Source: Chloroflexota bacterium (lineage in GTDB: Bacteria; Chloroflexota; Dehalococcoidia; Lucifugimonadales; UBA3495). From it: a stretch of 59,406 nucleotides of DNA. The notes below the pieces were generated by a model. That model did no database searches and was not told the DNA's origin. It was given only the letters and a program-made list of their open reading frames with translations. Positions within the stretch are counted from its first letter, which is position 1; each line of letters begins with the position of its first letter. Below are positions 23,865 through 30,975 of the stretch, piece after piece. A program made the translations under genes and the position numbers. The stretch covers positions 1-59,406 of the forward strand of contig JAPPGG010000050.1 of assembly GCA_028875055.1 (NCBI GenBank). The letters run 5' to 3'.

Positions 23865-24207
23865 TGGATTTGGAGTCATAGATACCGGCACAGACATAAC
23901 AGTAATCAACGAGACTAAGGTTCCTCTTTCCTTGTTTCAGCCGGGCCACGCTGCCTTTCTATCGTCCATTAACCGGAATCAACCAATACGGCAAACAGCC
24001 GATGTCATCATTCAATTACGGACAAACAGAAATGAGCCATCTAGGGAATTCACATTGCGGGCGTGTTTTGCCGCTCTTGACGGTGTACCACGTGCCAATC
24101 CTACTCTCCCTCTTATAGGGCAAGATATTCTTAGCCAAGCGGACTTGGCTTATGATGGGCCAGGTGAGATGGACCCCATTGGTTGGACAGGATTAGGCCG
24201 CAATTAA
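23845..24207 (+). pseudogene. Retropepsin-like aspartyl protease remnant
   Basis: In the frame that ends at 24207 the sequence reads 'GVIDTGTDITVINE', the DTG active-site motif of single-domain aspartyl proteases, followed by 'LPLIGQDILSQADLAYDGPG', the usual C-terminal block (LIGxDxL, YDG). The residues normally preceding DTG are absent: the IS630 fragment joins a few codons upstream in another frame. No start codon or ribosome-binding site belongs to it, so it is a 5'-truncated gene. Base composition is noticeably less GC-rich than the surroundings, which suggests a different origin. Confidence 0.6.
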
Positions 24208-24318
24208 GTGGGACTCCTGCACTCCCTGGTATGATACCAAGACCGGTTGGTCCGAACACCTCCTCTCTTTGGACTCCTTTGCTACAGGCTCTCCATGGAA
24301 TACCTCTGCCGGAGTCCG

Positions 24319-25115
24319 TTAGCACAAGGCTTGATGCGGCCTGCGGTTGTTGTAGAACCGGAAGTATTCTCCCAGTTCCCGGCGGGCCTCAGTGGCGTTG
24401 CCGTAGGCTTTCAGGTAGACCTCCTCGTACTTCACCGTCCGCCATAGCCGCTCCACGAAGATGTTGTCAGCGTAGCGCCCCTTCCCGTCCATGCTGATCC
24501 TCACCCCGCTGTCCGCCAGCACCTGGGGAACTCCCGGCTGGTGAACTGGCTTCCCTGGTCCGTGTTGAACACCTCCGGCCTTCCGTGGCCCAACGCCTCC
24601 CTCAGCGCCTCGTCACAGAAGCCGGCTTCCAGGGTGTTGGACAACCACCAGGCCAGCACGTACCGGCTGTGCCAGTCCATGACCGCCACCAGGTACAGGA
24701 ATCCCCGGGCCATGGGCAAATAGGTGATGTCTGCCGCCCACACTTGGTTGGGCCGGGTGATACTGGCACCCCGCAGGAGGTAGGGATAGACCCGTTGCTC
24801 CGGCGCCGGTTGGCTGGTGCGAGGCTGTCGGTAGATGGCCCGCAGCCCCATGACCCGCGTCAGCCGCTGCACTCGCTTTCTGCTTACCGGCTTGCCTTGC
24901 CGTTCCAGCGAGGCCTTCATCCGCCTGGACCCGTAAAAGGGCGTCTCCAAGTACTGGCGGTCCAGTTCCCTCATAAGGGACAGGTCCTGCTGTGAGGCCC
25001 CCTTGGGACGATAGTAGAGGCTGGAGCGGCTGACGCCCAGCAGTTGGCACTGCCGCACTATGGACAGGCGCCGGTGTCGCCGGTCCACCAACTCGCGTCG
25101 CCGTGCCAGCGTCAT
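24319..25115 (-). pseudogene. IS3-family transposase OrfB, frameshifted and 3'-truncated
   Basis: Two frames (25115-24501 and 24522-24319) together make an IS3-type integrase. The first holds 'VWAADITYLP' and 'FNTDQGSQFTS' with the first two catalytic Asp residues. The second holds 'SMDGKGRYADNIFVERLWR' with the catalytic Glu. The shift lies at a run of C near 24524-24529, where one extra C would restore 'TSREFPQVLADSG'. The protein also stops at 'RPHQALC', before the usual C-terminal 'GYxTP' block. It is inactive as read, although the one-base change could be a sequencing error. Confidence 0.8.
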
Positions 25116-25414
25116 GGACCGGACCTTTCCTCCAAGAAATCCCGCTCCACCTTGAGCTGGCCGATCTGCTGGTACAGCCGGGCCACCAGAGCGTCGTTGT
25201 TCCTGCTCTTCTGACCCTTGTCCTTACTGGTCCCGTTGCCTTGCTCAAAGATGGCGGCCGCCCCATCGGCCAGAGCCTTCTTCCACGTTTGAATCTCGTT
25301 GAGGTGAACCTCGAACCGGGCAGCCAACTCGGCCACCGTCTGCTCTCCCTTCATTGCCTCCAGTGCAACCTTGGCCTTGAAGGCCGGGGTGTGCTTTCTT
25401 CTCTCTCTGGACAT
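25112..25414 (-). CDS. IS3-family transposase OrfA
   Basis: The 100-residue protein has the helix-turn-helix of IS3 OrfA ('RRKHTPAFKAKVALEAMKG', 'ELAARFEVHLNEIQTWKKA') and a C-terminal leucine-zipper-like helix ('ALVARLYQQIGQLKVERDFL'). Its end overlaps the start of OrfB by four bases, as is usual for the programmed frameshift in this family. OrfA itself looks intact. Confidence 0.88.
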   Translation of the reverse strand: MSRERRKHTPAFKAKVALEAMKGEQTVAELAARFEVHLNEIQTWKKALADGAAAIFEQGNGTSKDKGQKSRNNDALVARLYQQIGQLKVERDFLEERSGP

Positions 25415-25551
25415 TTCCCGCTCCTCCTCGACAGCTGTCGCTGCCCTCAGTCTAGGAGCAGGATTCCCACTTGGCTACCTGTCCAGTTTCTTGGGTCCAC
25501 CTCAAAATTTACCTGCTAGGCTTTTTACCAAGGCTAGAAATGGGGGTTCTG

Positions 25552-25579
25552 TTGCATTTATCGGGGTAGCCTATATAAT
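25552..25579 (+). promoter_or_regulatory. Sigma-70-type promoter of the 50-residue gene
   Basis: TTGCAT (25552-25557) and a perfect TATAAT (25574-25579) are 16 bases apart. Transcription would start about 20 bases before the ribosome-binding site of the small gene at 25610. Confidence 0.75.
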
Positions 25580-25609
25580 GGATGGGTATTTTCATTAAGG
25601 AGGCTAAAT

Positions 25610-25762
25610 ATGGTTCAGTCAGCTACAATGCGTGGTGGCCGGGGTGGTGGCAAGTCCGGCGGCGGTTCCAAGGGTGGTCGCCCTGCCAACGCTCCCAGCA
25701 CTACCGGGAATCCTTCCGGCGGTAACCGGGGCAACAACCCTCCCAGTTCACCACGCAAGTAA
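25610..25762 (+). CDS. 50-residue Gly/Ser/Asn-rich basic peptide
   Basis: The ATG is preceded by TTAAGGAGG, and the frame runs 50 codons to TAA. The peptide is low-complexity and basic: 'MVQSATMRGGRGGGKSGG' at the start, then Pro/Asn/Gly/Ser-rich sequence ending 'NNPPSSPRK'. It has no membrane helix or cysteine. A promoter lies 30 bases upstream and a perfect terminator 24 bases downstream, so this is a complete single-gene transcription unit. RGG-like and KSGG repeats suggest nucleic-acid or protein binding, but no family is known to me. Confidence 0.7.
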   Translation: MVQSATMRGGRGGGKSGGGSKGGRPANAPSTTGNPSGGNRGNNPPSSPRK

Positions 25763-25785
25763 CCCCACAGGTTAGCTGTTCCAAG

Positions 25786-25828
25786 AGTGTATACGCTTTG
25801 ATACCCTGTCAAAGCGTATACACTTTTC
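25786..25828 (+). terminator. Strong rho-independent terminator
   Basis: A perfect 16-base stem (25786-25801 with 25809-25824, arm AGTGTATACGCTTTGA) is followed by TTTTC. It ends the transcription unit of the 50-residue gene. Confidence 0.85.
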
Positions 25829-26634
25829 TGCTATTACTCTGTAGGTGCAGGAAGATCCACAAGCCACCAATTATTGTCGCCCAAGTTTCGGAACCTCTTT
25901 GTTGACTTCCTCAATATACCCCTTACTTGTTAGGCTCGTGCGTCAGTCCCATTACCGGTCTTTACGCTGGGGCCTGCTAAAACAACCCCTCGCTGAGTCA
26001 AGGCGACCACAATGTCCGAGATGTGCATCGGGCTGCCATTCTCTTTAAGGATCTCCTCGACTATTAGGGGTCTCGGCTTGCAATTGGGTTTAGTTCCTTC
26101 CTCCTCTTCGGTGGCAGAATCTTAAGGCGGTAAACCGGACAACTCGGAGGCACGGTCCCGCCCGAACACGGTACGCCGACCCCTCGGGACCATAGAGACG
26201 TAAATCACAATGGAGGTTATGACTTGCTCCAGGACCGGTCCTTCGGAGAAAACAGCAAGCTATCAAGTGGACGTTCACGGCGCCCCGTGGATCACGGCGA
26301 AAGGGTTTCGCCACGCTGGGTGGACGCGCCCCGCGCTGGTGTATCGGGTAATGGGAGACATCTGTTCCGGCTTCCGGATCGCCGGTGAAACTGGGATGGG
26401 CCGCCTAATCCTCCCCGGCTGACCATGGGTGCTGGATCAGACATGCTTTCGATTTGACCACGGACATGGCCAAATGTCTTTCGGCGGGCCCAGACCTTTG
26501 ATATAGATAGCCGGAATGTGGGCTATTTTGGCCGGTAGTGGACCTGTTAAAAAACGAGATAGACTTGGTTGGTCAAAGGGTTGACCGCTGTTTTGCCGAG
26601 TTCAGGCGATCCCTTCGGGGCTGGAAAATTTCAG
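25829..26634. other. 806-base region without a supported gene
   Basis: Short open frames (for example 26210-26422) lack ribosome-binding sites and family resemblance. The region has mixed base composition and may be remnant DNA. One perfect palindrome, GGTCAA-AGGG-TTGACC, lies at 26571-26586. Confidence 0.5.
26571..26586. promoter_or_regulatory. Perfect palindrome near the ImmA-like gene end
   Basis: GGTCAA-AGGG-TTGACC has 6-base arms. It lies about 50 bases past the stop of the ImmA-like gene. It could be an operator or the base of a weak terminator. Confidence 0.35.
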
Positions 26635-27090
26635 CTATGAACCCACCGATTCGTCGGCCCGGCCCCGGAACCCCAGCGGGGCCTGGAGGCGGACAAACTC
26701 CTCGGGCACCCCGAAGTAGTGGGCCACTTCCAAGGAACAGGTGAGGCCCTCTTTGATGGCTTCCCAGTCGTCGGTGAGCAGGTTACGGGCAAAGTCGTTG
26801 GCTTCCCGCTCATACTTGCAGCCCAGCATGGAGTTCCGGTAAACCCACAGGTGGTTGCCCGGATGCATCAACTTGTGCCCGAGAGAGTGGGCAATGTACC
26901 AGCGGGTATCCTCCGGCCCCAGCCGGTCGGCGATGCCGATGTACCCGTCAACCTCCAGCTCCTTTTGGATCAACAAAGGCAGCCTCTGCACCGCAAACCC
27001 GTGCAAATTTGCCACGGTCTCGGCGTCCACCCGGCCCGTCAGCCCAAGCTTGCGCCTGAGGTCTGCGCCTCTTCGCCGCGCCCTGGTCAT
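26635..27090 (-). CDS. ImmA/IrrE-like metallopeptidase with altered HExxH
   Basis: The 151-residue product starts at 27090, where its ATG overlaps the regulator's stop (ATGA). It matches ImmA/IrrE peptidases in size and order: 'DTRWYIAHSLGHKLMH' for the zinc helix and 'YEREANDFARNLL' for the ExxAxxFA helix with the third ligand (E94). The zinc motif reads H68-S-L-G-H72, so the catalytic Glu of HExxH is Ser. In ICEBs1-type elements ImmA cleaves the partner repressor and induces excision. Whether this variant can cleave is uncertain. Confidence 0.82.
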   Translation of the reverse strand: MTRARRRGADLRRKLGLTGRVDAETVANLHGFAVQRLPLLIQKELEVDGYIGIADRLGPEDTRWYIAHSLGHKLMHPGNHLWVYRNSMLGCKYEREANDFARNLLTDDWEAIKEGLTCSLEVAHYFGVPEEFVRLQAPLGFRGRADESVGS

Positions 27091-27455
27091 TCCCCGGCCT
27101 CCGTCCGCCGCCGCCTTTCCTGTCGAACGAAGTTTATGAAATTCTGGATGGTCTCGATGTCTTCCAAGGGCAGGCCCTCCAAAGCGTCGTGAAACGAAAC
27201 GCTGGCTTCCCTGAGCAATTCCGCCTCCAGCACGTCCCGACCGAGAATCCAAGCGGTGCTGACCTGGCAGCTGAAGGCTAGCTCCTCCAGGTGTTCGTGC
27301 CTCGGCTTGACCCGCCCCGCCTCCCAGGCCCACACAGTTTGGGAGCTGACTCCTACCTGCCGACCAAGCTGGGCCTGGGTCAAGCCCAGCTTGATACGGG
27401 CTTCCTTGATCCGGTCACCGATGTTTTTCCACTGGCGTTCCCTGGCCTCAGGCAT
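27087..27455 (-). CDS. XRE-family repressor (ImmR-like)
   Basis: The 122-residue protein has a Cro/cI-type helix-turn-helix at about 10-65 ('IKEARIKLGLTQAQLGRQVG', 'SSQTVWAWEAGRVKP') and a C-terminal helical region ('LPLEDIETIQNFINFVRQE') that may be the target of the peptidase encoded next to it. Gene order and overlap with the ImmA-like gene are those of ImmR/ImmA modules that keep conjugative elements and phages silent. It is transcribed away from the three HTH genes at 27619-28451, like a cI/cro switch, with a likely operator in between. Confidence 0.88.
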   Translation of the reverse strand: MPEARERQWKNIGDRIKEARIKLGLTQAQLGRQVGVSSQTVWAWEAGRVKPRHEHLEELAFSCQVSTAWILGRDVLEAELLREASVSFHDALEGLPLEDIETIQNFINFVRQERRRRTEAGE

Positions 27456-27509
27456 GAGGTTTGTACCTCCCGGCGTTGGTCTGGCTCCCGCTGGTTACCC
27501 GGCCCAATA

Positions 27510-27527
27510 ATAGCATATATGTTCTAT
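27510..27527. promoter_or_regulatory. Candidate operator between divergent regulators
   Basis: ATAGCATATATGTTCTAT is an imperfect palindrome (ATAG/CTAT ends, CATATATG core) ending seven bases before the -35 box of the rightward promoter. It also covers the likely leftward promoter of the XRE gene. Confidence 0.45.
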
Positions 27528-27533
27528 TTTCTC

Positions 27534-27563
27534 TTGACAGGCGGGGGCGTAGCCGCGTAGAAT
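27534..27563 (+). promoter_or_regulatory. Sigma-70-type promoter for the HTH trio
   Basis: TTGACA (27534-27539) and TAGAAT (27558-27563) are 18 bases apart, about 55 bases ahead of the first HTH gene. Confidence 0.7.
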
Positions 27564-27618
27564 AATTTAAATCACACTCTAACTGAGCTTAGACTACACC
27601 AGGACTCGCAACTGCGCA

Positions 27619-27864
27619 ATGGCACGCCGACGACGCACCGTAGTGAGGCTTAAACCCTTGGCCCTTTGGGACCGACTGGCCCTGCTGCACCGTTCCCAGA
27701 ACTGGCTGGCTGACGAGCTGGGCATCAGCCGCAGCCATCTGTCCCGGCTGGTCAACGGCGAGCGCGCCGCCTCGAGCCGGCTGCGCCGGCGTATGCAGCG
27801 CGTCCTTGGTGAGGAGGATTTCCATGAGTTGTTCTTCATCGAGCGCCACGAGGATGGCGAGTAA
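27619..27864 (+). CDS. Small XRE-type HTH protein 1
   Basis: The 81-residue protein is a single helix-turn-helix domain: 'RSQNWLADELGISRSHLSRLVNGERAASSRLRRRMQRVLG', preceded by a very basic start 'MARRRRTVVRLK'. It is the first of three tandem small HTH genes transcribed away from the ImmR-like repressor, the position of Cro or of an excision activator. Its end overlaps the next gene by 41 bases. Confidence 0.8.
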   Translation: MARRRRTVVRLKPLALWDRLALLHRSQNWLADELGISRSHLSRLVNGERAASSRLRRRMQRVLGEEDFHELFFIERHEDGE

Positions 27865-28174
27865 CCCGGCCCTTGTCGCCCACCGGAGCGGGCCGCAACT
27901 CATCATCGCCGGAAGACCCTTCCTTTACGGGTCGGGCGTCCTGCCCGAGGACTTCCCCAAGCGCCTGTACCGCCTGAGGCGGGCCACCCACCTAAGCGGC
28001 AATGGCTTTGCCGACGCCCTGGGAGTGGACCGCAAGCAGGCACAGCGCTGGGGTGATGGCACCGAGCCCTGCGGAGGGGCCATGCTCTCCATCGTGCGCC
28101 TGGCCGGGGTGGTGCCGGGTGGTCTGGACCTGATCGTGGGGGAAGGCTTCCTCGCCTCATTGTGGAGGCCGTAG
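27824..28174 (+). CDS. Small HTH protein 2
   Basis: The 116-residue product starts at the ATG at 27824, with GAGGAGG upstream, inside the end of the previous gene. A helix-turn-helix is visible at about 55-95 ('SGNGFADALGVDRKQAQRWG', followed by 'MLSIVRLAGVVPGGLDLI'). The layout (LRRATxLSGxxFAxALGV) is that of antitoxin/XRE regulators, but no toxin gene is next to it. Confidence 0.7.
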   Translation: MSCSSSSATRMASNPALVAHRSGPQLIIAGRPFLYGSGVLPEDFPKRLYRLRRATHLSGNGFADALGVDRKQAQRWGDGTEPCGGAMLSIVRLAGVVPGGLDLIVGEGFLASLWRP

Positions 28175-28178
28175 GTCT

Positions 28179-28451
28179 ATGCCCCGTCAGAAGATGCGCC
28201 ACCAACGGGGGCTCTACCAGTTTCCCGACGACTTTCCTGATTGCCTGCAACGCATCAAGGAGGCCAGCGGGCTTTCCTGGAGCGAGCTGGCTCGCCGGCT
28301 GGGAACCAGCCCGCTCACCATCCGGCGCTGGCGGCGGGGGGTCCAACCCTCCGCTCACTATCTGCTGGCTCTCCAGGATCTGACTGAAGAGTTGGGGTTG
28401 GCCCACCTGCTGCCCAGGGCCAAGGCGCTGCACCGCCAGTTGGTGAATTGA
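28179..28451 (+). CDS. Small XRE-type HTH protein 3
   Basis: The 90-residue product contains a clear helix-turn-helix ('IKEASGLSWSELARRLGTSP', 'LTIRRWRRGVQPSAHYLLAL'). It follows the previous gene by four bases. A perfect 14-base palindrome (28450-28463) overlaps its stop codon, a possible self-regulatory site. Confidence 0.78.
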   Translation: MPRQKMRHQRGLYQFPDDFPDCLQRIKEASGLSWSELARRLGTSPLTIRRWRRGVQPSAHYLLALQDLTEELGLAHLLPRAKALHRQLVN

Positions 28452-28463
28452 CATTGCAATGTC
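28450..28463. promoter_or_regulatory. Perfect 14-base palindrome
   Basis: GACATTGCAATGTC overlaps the stop of the third HTH gene and lies upstream of the recombinase promoter region. It has the size of an operator for a dimeric HTH protein. Confidence 0.45.
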
Positions 28464-28538
28464 CCCTCACCGCCCTCGGTGCATCGTCGGACCGTCATTC
28501 GTCTGTATCCTTTGGAGTCTACAATTCTACCTCCGATA

Positions 28539-28565
28539 GTTCATCCCTGAACCACCCCATAAGGG
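28539..28565. promoter_or_regulatory. Element shared with the transfer operon promoter region
   Basis: CTGAACCACCCCATAAGGG (28547-28565) matches 8061-8079 at 18 of 19 positions, and both copies have TTCA-N4-TGAA at the left. Here it lies about 94 bases before the small gene that precedes the recombinase. Confidence 0.55.
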
Positions 28566-28658
28566 ATTCCATTCGTCTCTCCGGTGCTTAAGATTCTAAT
28601 GGTACATTTGTTCCAAAATGTCGGGAAACCAATTCCTATCAGTCTGGAGAGACAGTCA

Positions 28659-28838
28659 ATGAGTGCCAAGAGGAAGCAACAGGAGTTGCCGCCGGACCTT
28701 CGGGCTTTCCTGAGAGAAGTTGGCGAGGCAGTGACGGAATACCTGGAGACGAAACACAAGGAAAGCCGTAAAATAGGAGCGATGCCAAAGGATGGTGAAA
28801 AACGTGATGAGAGCAGCCGGCTACTTCCGGGTCAGTGA
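28659..28838 (+). CDS. Small charged protein overlapping the recombinase gene
   Basis: The 59-residue product starts at 28659 with GGAGA upstream. It is highly charged: 'MSAKRKQQELPPDLRAFLRE', then a Glu/Lys-rich helix. It overlaps the recombinase start by about 47 bases in another frame, which suggests coupled translation. Small charged proteins next to serine integrases can be directionality factors, but this one has no recognised motif. Confidence 0.5.
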   Translation: MSAKRKQQELPPDLRAFLREVGEAVTEYLETKHKESRKIGAMPKDGEKRDESSRLLPGQ

Positions 28839-30393
28839 CGAGGACCAAGTAGAAGGATACTCCCTGGATGCCCAGCGACGGGCATTCGGGGAGTTTTGCC
28901 GAAGCAAGGGTTGGGAACCCGTGGCAGAGTATTCCGAGGAGGGCCGTTCCGCCTGGCTTGAGTCAATGGCAAAAAGACCTGCATTTCGCCAAATGCTGGA
29001 AGACGCCCAAGCCAGAAAGTTCGATGTTCTCGTGACCCATACTTTGGACCGGTTTTCCAGGAACCTTCGGGTCATGCTGGATGCCTTTCACACTTTCTCC
29101 CAGAGTGATGTTACTTACGTTTCCATTACCCAGGAGATCGACTACTCGAAACCTGAAGGCAAGTTGTTTATGACCATGTTGGGAGCGTTTGCCCAATACT
29201 TTTCTGATGCTCTCTCGGGCCACACAAAGAAGGGGATGCGGGAAAGAGCGCAGCAGGGAATGTTCAACGGTGAACCTCCCTTCGGATACGAGCGTTGTGA
29301 CGTTGAATGCTTTGGCTTGAGCGAGGCCCACACCGGATGTCACGTGGAACAGGAAAAGGCATCAAGGATACTCGCTCTTTTCGAACGCTACGCCAGTGGC
29401 ACCGAATCCATGTCATCCCTGGCCGAGTGGTTCAATGAGCAGGGATTTCGCACGAAGGGCAAGCGAAGGGCCGAGTTTTTCAAGGAACTGGTGGAGGTTG
29501 ATGGCCGCCGCTTCACTCATTGGGCCATTCGGGACATTCTCAAGAACCCTTTCTACGTCGGCAAGGTCCGCCACAAAGATGAGCTTTTCGAGGGTCGCCA
29601 CCAAGCCATAGTCAGCCGGGAGCTGTTCGATGAAGTCCAGGAGCAGATGGCCAAGAACCGTTCCCGCAAGAGTTCAGCCAGTAACAGTAAGAGGCCGAAC
29701 CCTCACTTGCTGGCCGGGCTATTGCGCTGTCATGAGTGCGGGACGGTTCTCTGGTCTCAAAAGCAGGGAACTCAAACCGGAACCTACTATAAGTCCCCGG
29801 ATAAGGGTCTGGACACACCCTGCAGGCACAAGGGAAGGACCTTCGTGGGTCGGCAAATCGACGCCCAAACGGACCAGTTGTTTTGCGGTTTCACACTGCG
29901 GGAAGATTGGGTGGAATGGATAGTCGAGAACCATGTAAAGGAAGCCGATCCTAAAGCGGCAATCCGGCAGCGGCGCTCCATAGAAGAAAAAATTGAAAGG
30001 GCCCGCCACCTCTACATCACCGGGGATCTTACGTGGCAAGGATTCACGAAGATCAAGGACGAGGCGGAGGCCGCGATGGTCAGCATCTACATACCGGAGT
30101 ACGACGATGCTGTGGAAGCTGGCAATCTACTTAACGACTTCGGAGCCGTATGGGCATCGGCTTCTGTAGGAAGAAAAAACCGACTGCTAAGATCGATGCT
30201 TCAAGCAGTCTACGTGGACTTGGACAAGAGAGAGGTTGTTGGTCTGTTGCCGAAAAAATCCTTTATGGCGCCCATCCTGGCCATGTCGGACAGACGCGAC
30301 GTAGCTGTGATTGACGCCAAAAAGGAGTGTTTTAGAAGGGAAGGTGGAGACGGGGGAGAGTCGAACTCCCCGTCCAAAAGGCCCCCTGGCTAG
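28792..30393 (+). CDS. Large serine recombinase (element integrase)
   Basis: The 533-residue protein has the resolvase catalytic domain (catalytic S15 in 'YFRVSDEDQ', 'LDRFSRNLR'), the recombinase domain at about 165-290 ('WAIRDILKNPFYVGKVRHKD'), a zinc-ribbon region starting with C-H-E-C near 314, and a helical C-terminal part with a coiled-coil-like stretch. ATG at 28807 is an alternative start. The last 16 codons and the stop (30343-30393) are read from the antisense of the tmRNA 3' end, so its C-terminus is made by host DNA after integration. It would catalyse attP/attB recombination at ssrA. Confidence 0.93.
   Translation: MVKNVMRAAGYFRVSDEDQVEGYSLDAQRRAFGEFCRSKGWEPVAEYSEEGRSAWLESMAKRPAFRQMLEDAQARKFDVLVTHTLDRFSRNLRVMLDAFHTFSQSDVTYVSITQEIDYSKPEGKLFMTMLGAFAQYFSDALSGHTKKGMRERAQQGMFNGEPPFGYERCDVECFGLSEAHTGCHVEQEKASRILALFERYASGTESMSSLAEWFNEQGFRTKGKRRAEFFKELVEVDGRRFTHWAIRDILKNPFYVGKVRHKDELFEGRHQAIVSRELFDEVQEQMAKNRSRKSSASNSKRPNPHLLAGLLRCHECGTVLWSQKQGTQTGTYYKSPDKGLDTPCRHKGRTFVGRQIDAQTDQLFCGFTLREDWVEWIVENHVKEADPKAAIRQRRSIEEKIERARHLYITGDLTWQGFTKIKDEAEAAMVSIYIPEYDDAVEAGNLLNDFGAVWASASVGRKNRLLRSMLQAVYVDLDKREVVGLLPKKSFMAPILAMSDRRDVAVIDAKKECFRREGGDGGESNSPSKRPPG
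30330..30360. other. Right attachment junction at ssrA 3' end
   Basis: The tmRNA acceptor stem ends with ACC at 30345-30343. The next base on that strand is T, not the A of a CCA end, and element DNA (the recombinase gene) begins there. The crossover point must be within a few bases. No second copy of the ssrA 3' end was found in the window, so the left junction lies further left. Confidence 0.65.
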
Positions 30394-30695
30394 ATGTGCT
30401 ACAAGCTTGTCCGGCGATTAATGTCTCACCTGATGGCGCTTCCGCCGGCGAAATTTCCTTCAGGCCAGCCGAAAAGTCTTAGACAGCCCCTATCGGCATC
30501 GAGGACGCCGCATCCCGGTCTGTTGGCGCCCGTAGCCCCGCATCCGGGAATAGCAGGGTACGGACGTAGCCGCGCTTAGGCGGCTAGAGCGAATTCACGT
30601 TCGCCAGTTATTTGTGTGCCACCTGATTAACGAGGGCGGTGGCGCCTCGGCTTGCAATCTGCCACAGGACGCTCCTGTCGAACCCGCGCGTCCCC
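30343..30695 (-). ncRNA. ssrA: tmRNA
   Basis: The 353-base RNA has paired ends: GGGGACG at the 5' end (30695 down) with CGTCTCC before ACC at the 3' end, one G-U pair included. The T arm is GGGAG-TTCGACT-CTCCC. Near the 5' end is the typical GGGTTCGACAGG of the D-arm-like region. The tag frame ends GEREFALAA then TAA (30605-30576). The exact resume codon cannot be fixed, but the last nine codons resemble the Dehalococcoides tag. The A of the terminal CCA is not encoded, so the CCA enzyme would have to complete it. tmRNA rescues stalled ribosomes and marks their products for proteolysis. Confidence 0.93.
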
Positions 30696-30707
30696 ATAAC
30701 ACTCCCT

Positions 30708-30737
30708 ATTATACCATCCAGCGCCCGCTTCCCCCAA
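30708..30737 (-). promoter_or_regulatory. Promoter of ssrA
   Basis: TATAAT (30713-30708 on the minus strand) lies 12 bases before the mature 5' end of tmRNA, with a TTGGGG-like -35 about 18 bases upstream. Confidence 0.65.
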
Positions 30738-30975
30738 GAGCGACGGACGCCCGGGAAGCGTCCCATTGCAGGGAAGCCTTCCATTGCAGGTAATATGGCA
30801 CAGGCGGAACGGTCGAAATGCAGCCAGGGCTGGTCTGAAACCCGACCCGGCGAAGGCAAACACCCCATCGAGAGCCCGGCCGACCAGGTGAGGGCTGGCT
30901 TTATCGGCTCATTCCCCGGCCGGGGCTATAATTGCGGCCACAGGTACTCGACACCTGGCTTGAAGGAGAGGCGCG

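Larger units (their letters stand above)
24319..25495 (-). mobile_element. IS3-family insertion sequence, one end missing
   Basis: The end beside OrfA carries the typical terminal sequence TGGACCCAAGAAACTGGACA on the minus strand (about 25476-25495). No matching inverted repeat is found beyond the OrfB end near 24319, so that side has been lost. The copy lies next to the IS630 and protease remnants, a decayed insertion hot spot within the element. Confidence 0.7.

Noticed and set aside
26210-26422. 70-codon frame in the gap before the control module
   Set aside because: No ribosome-binding site, no terminator and no family resemblance.
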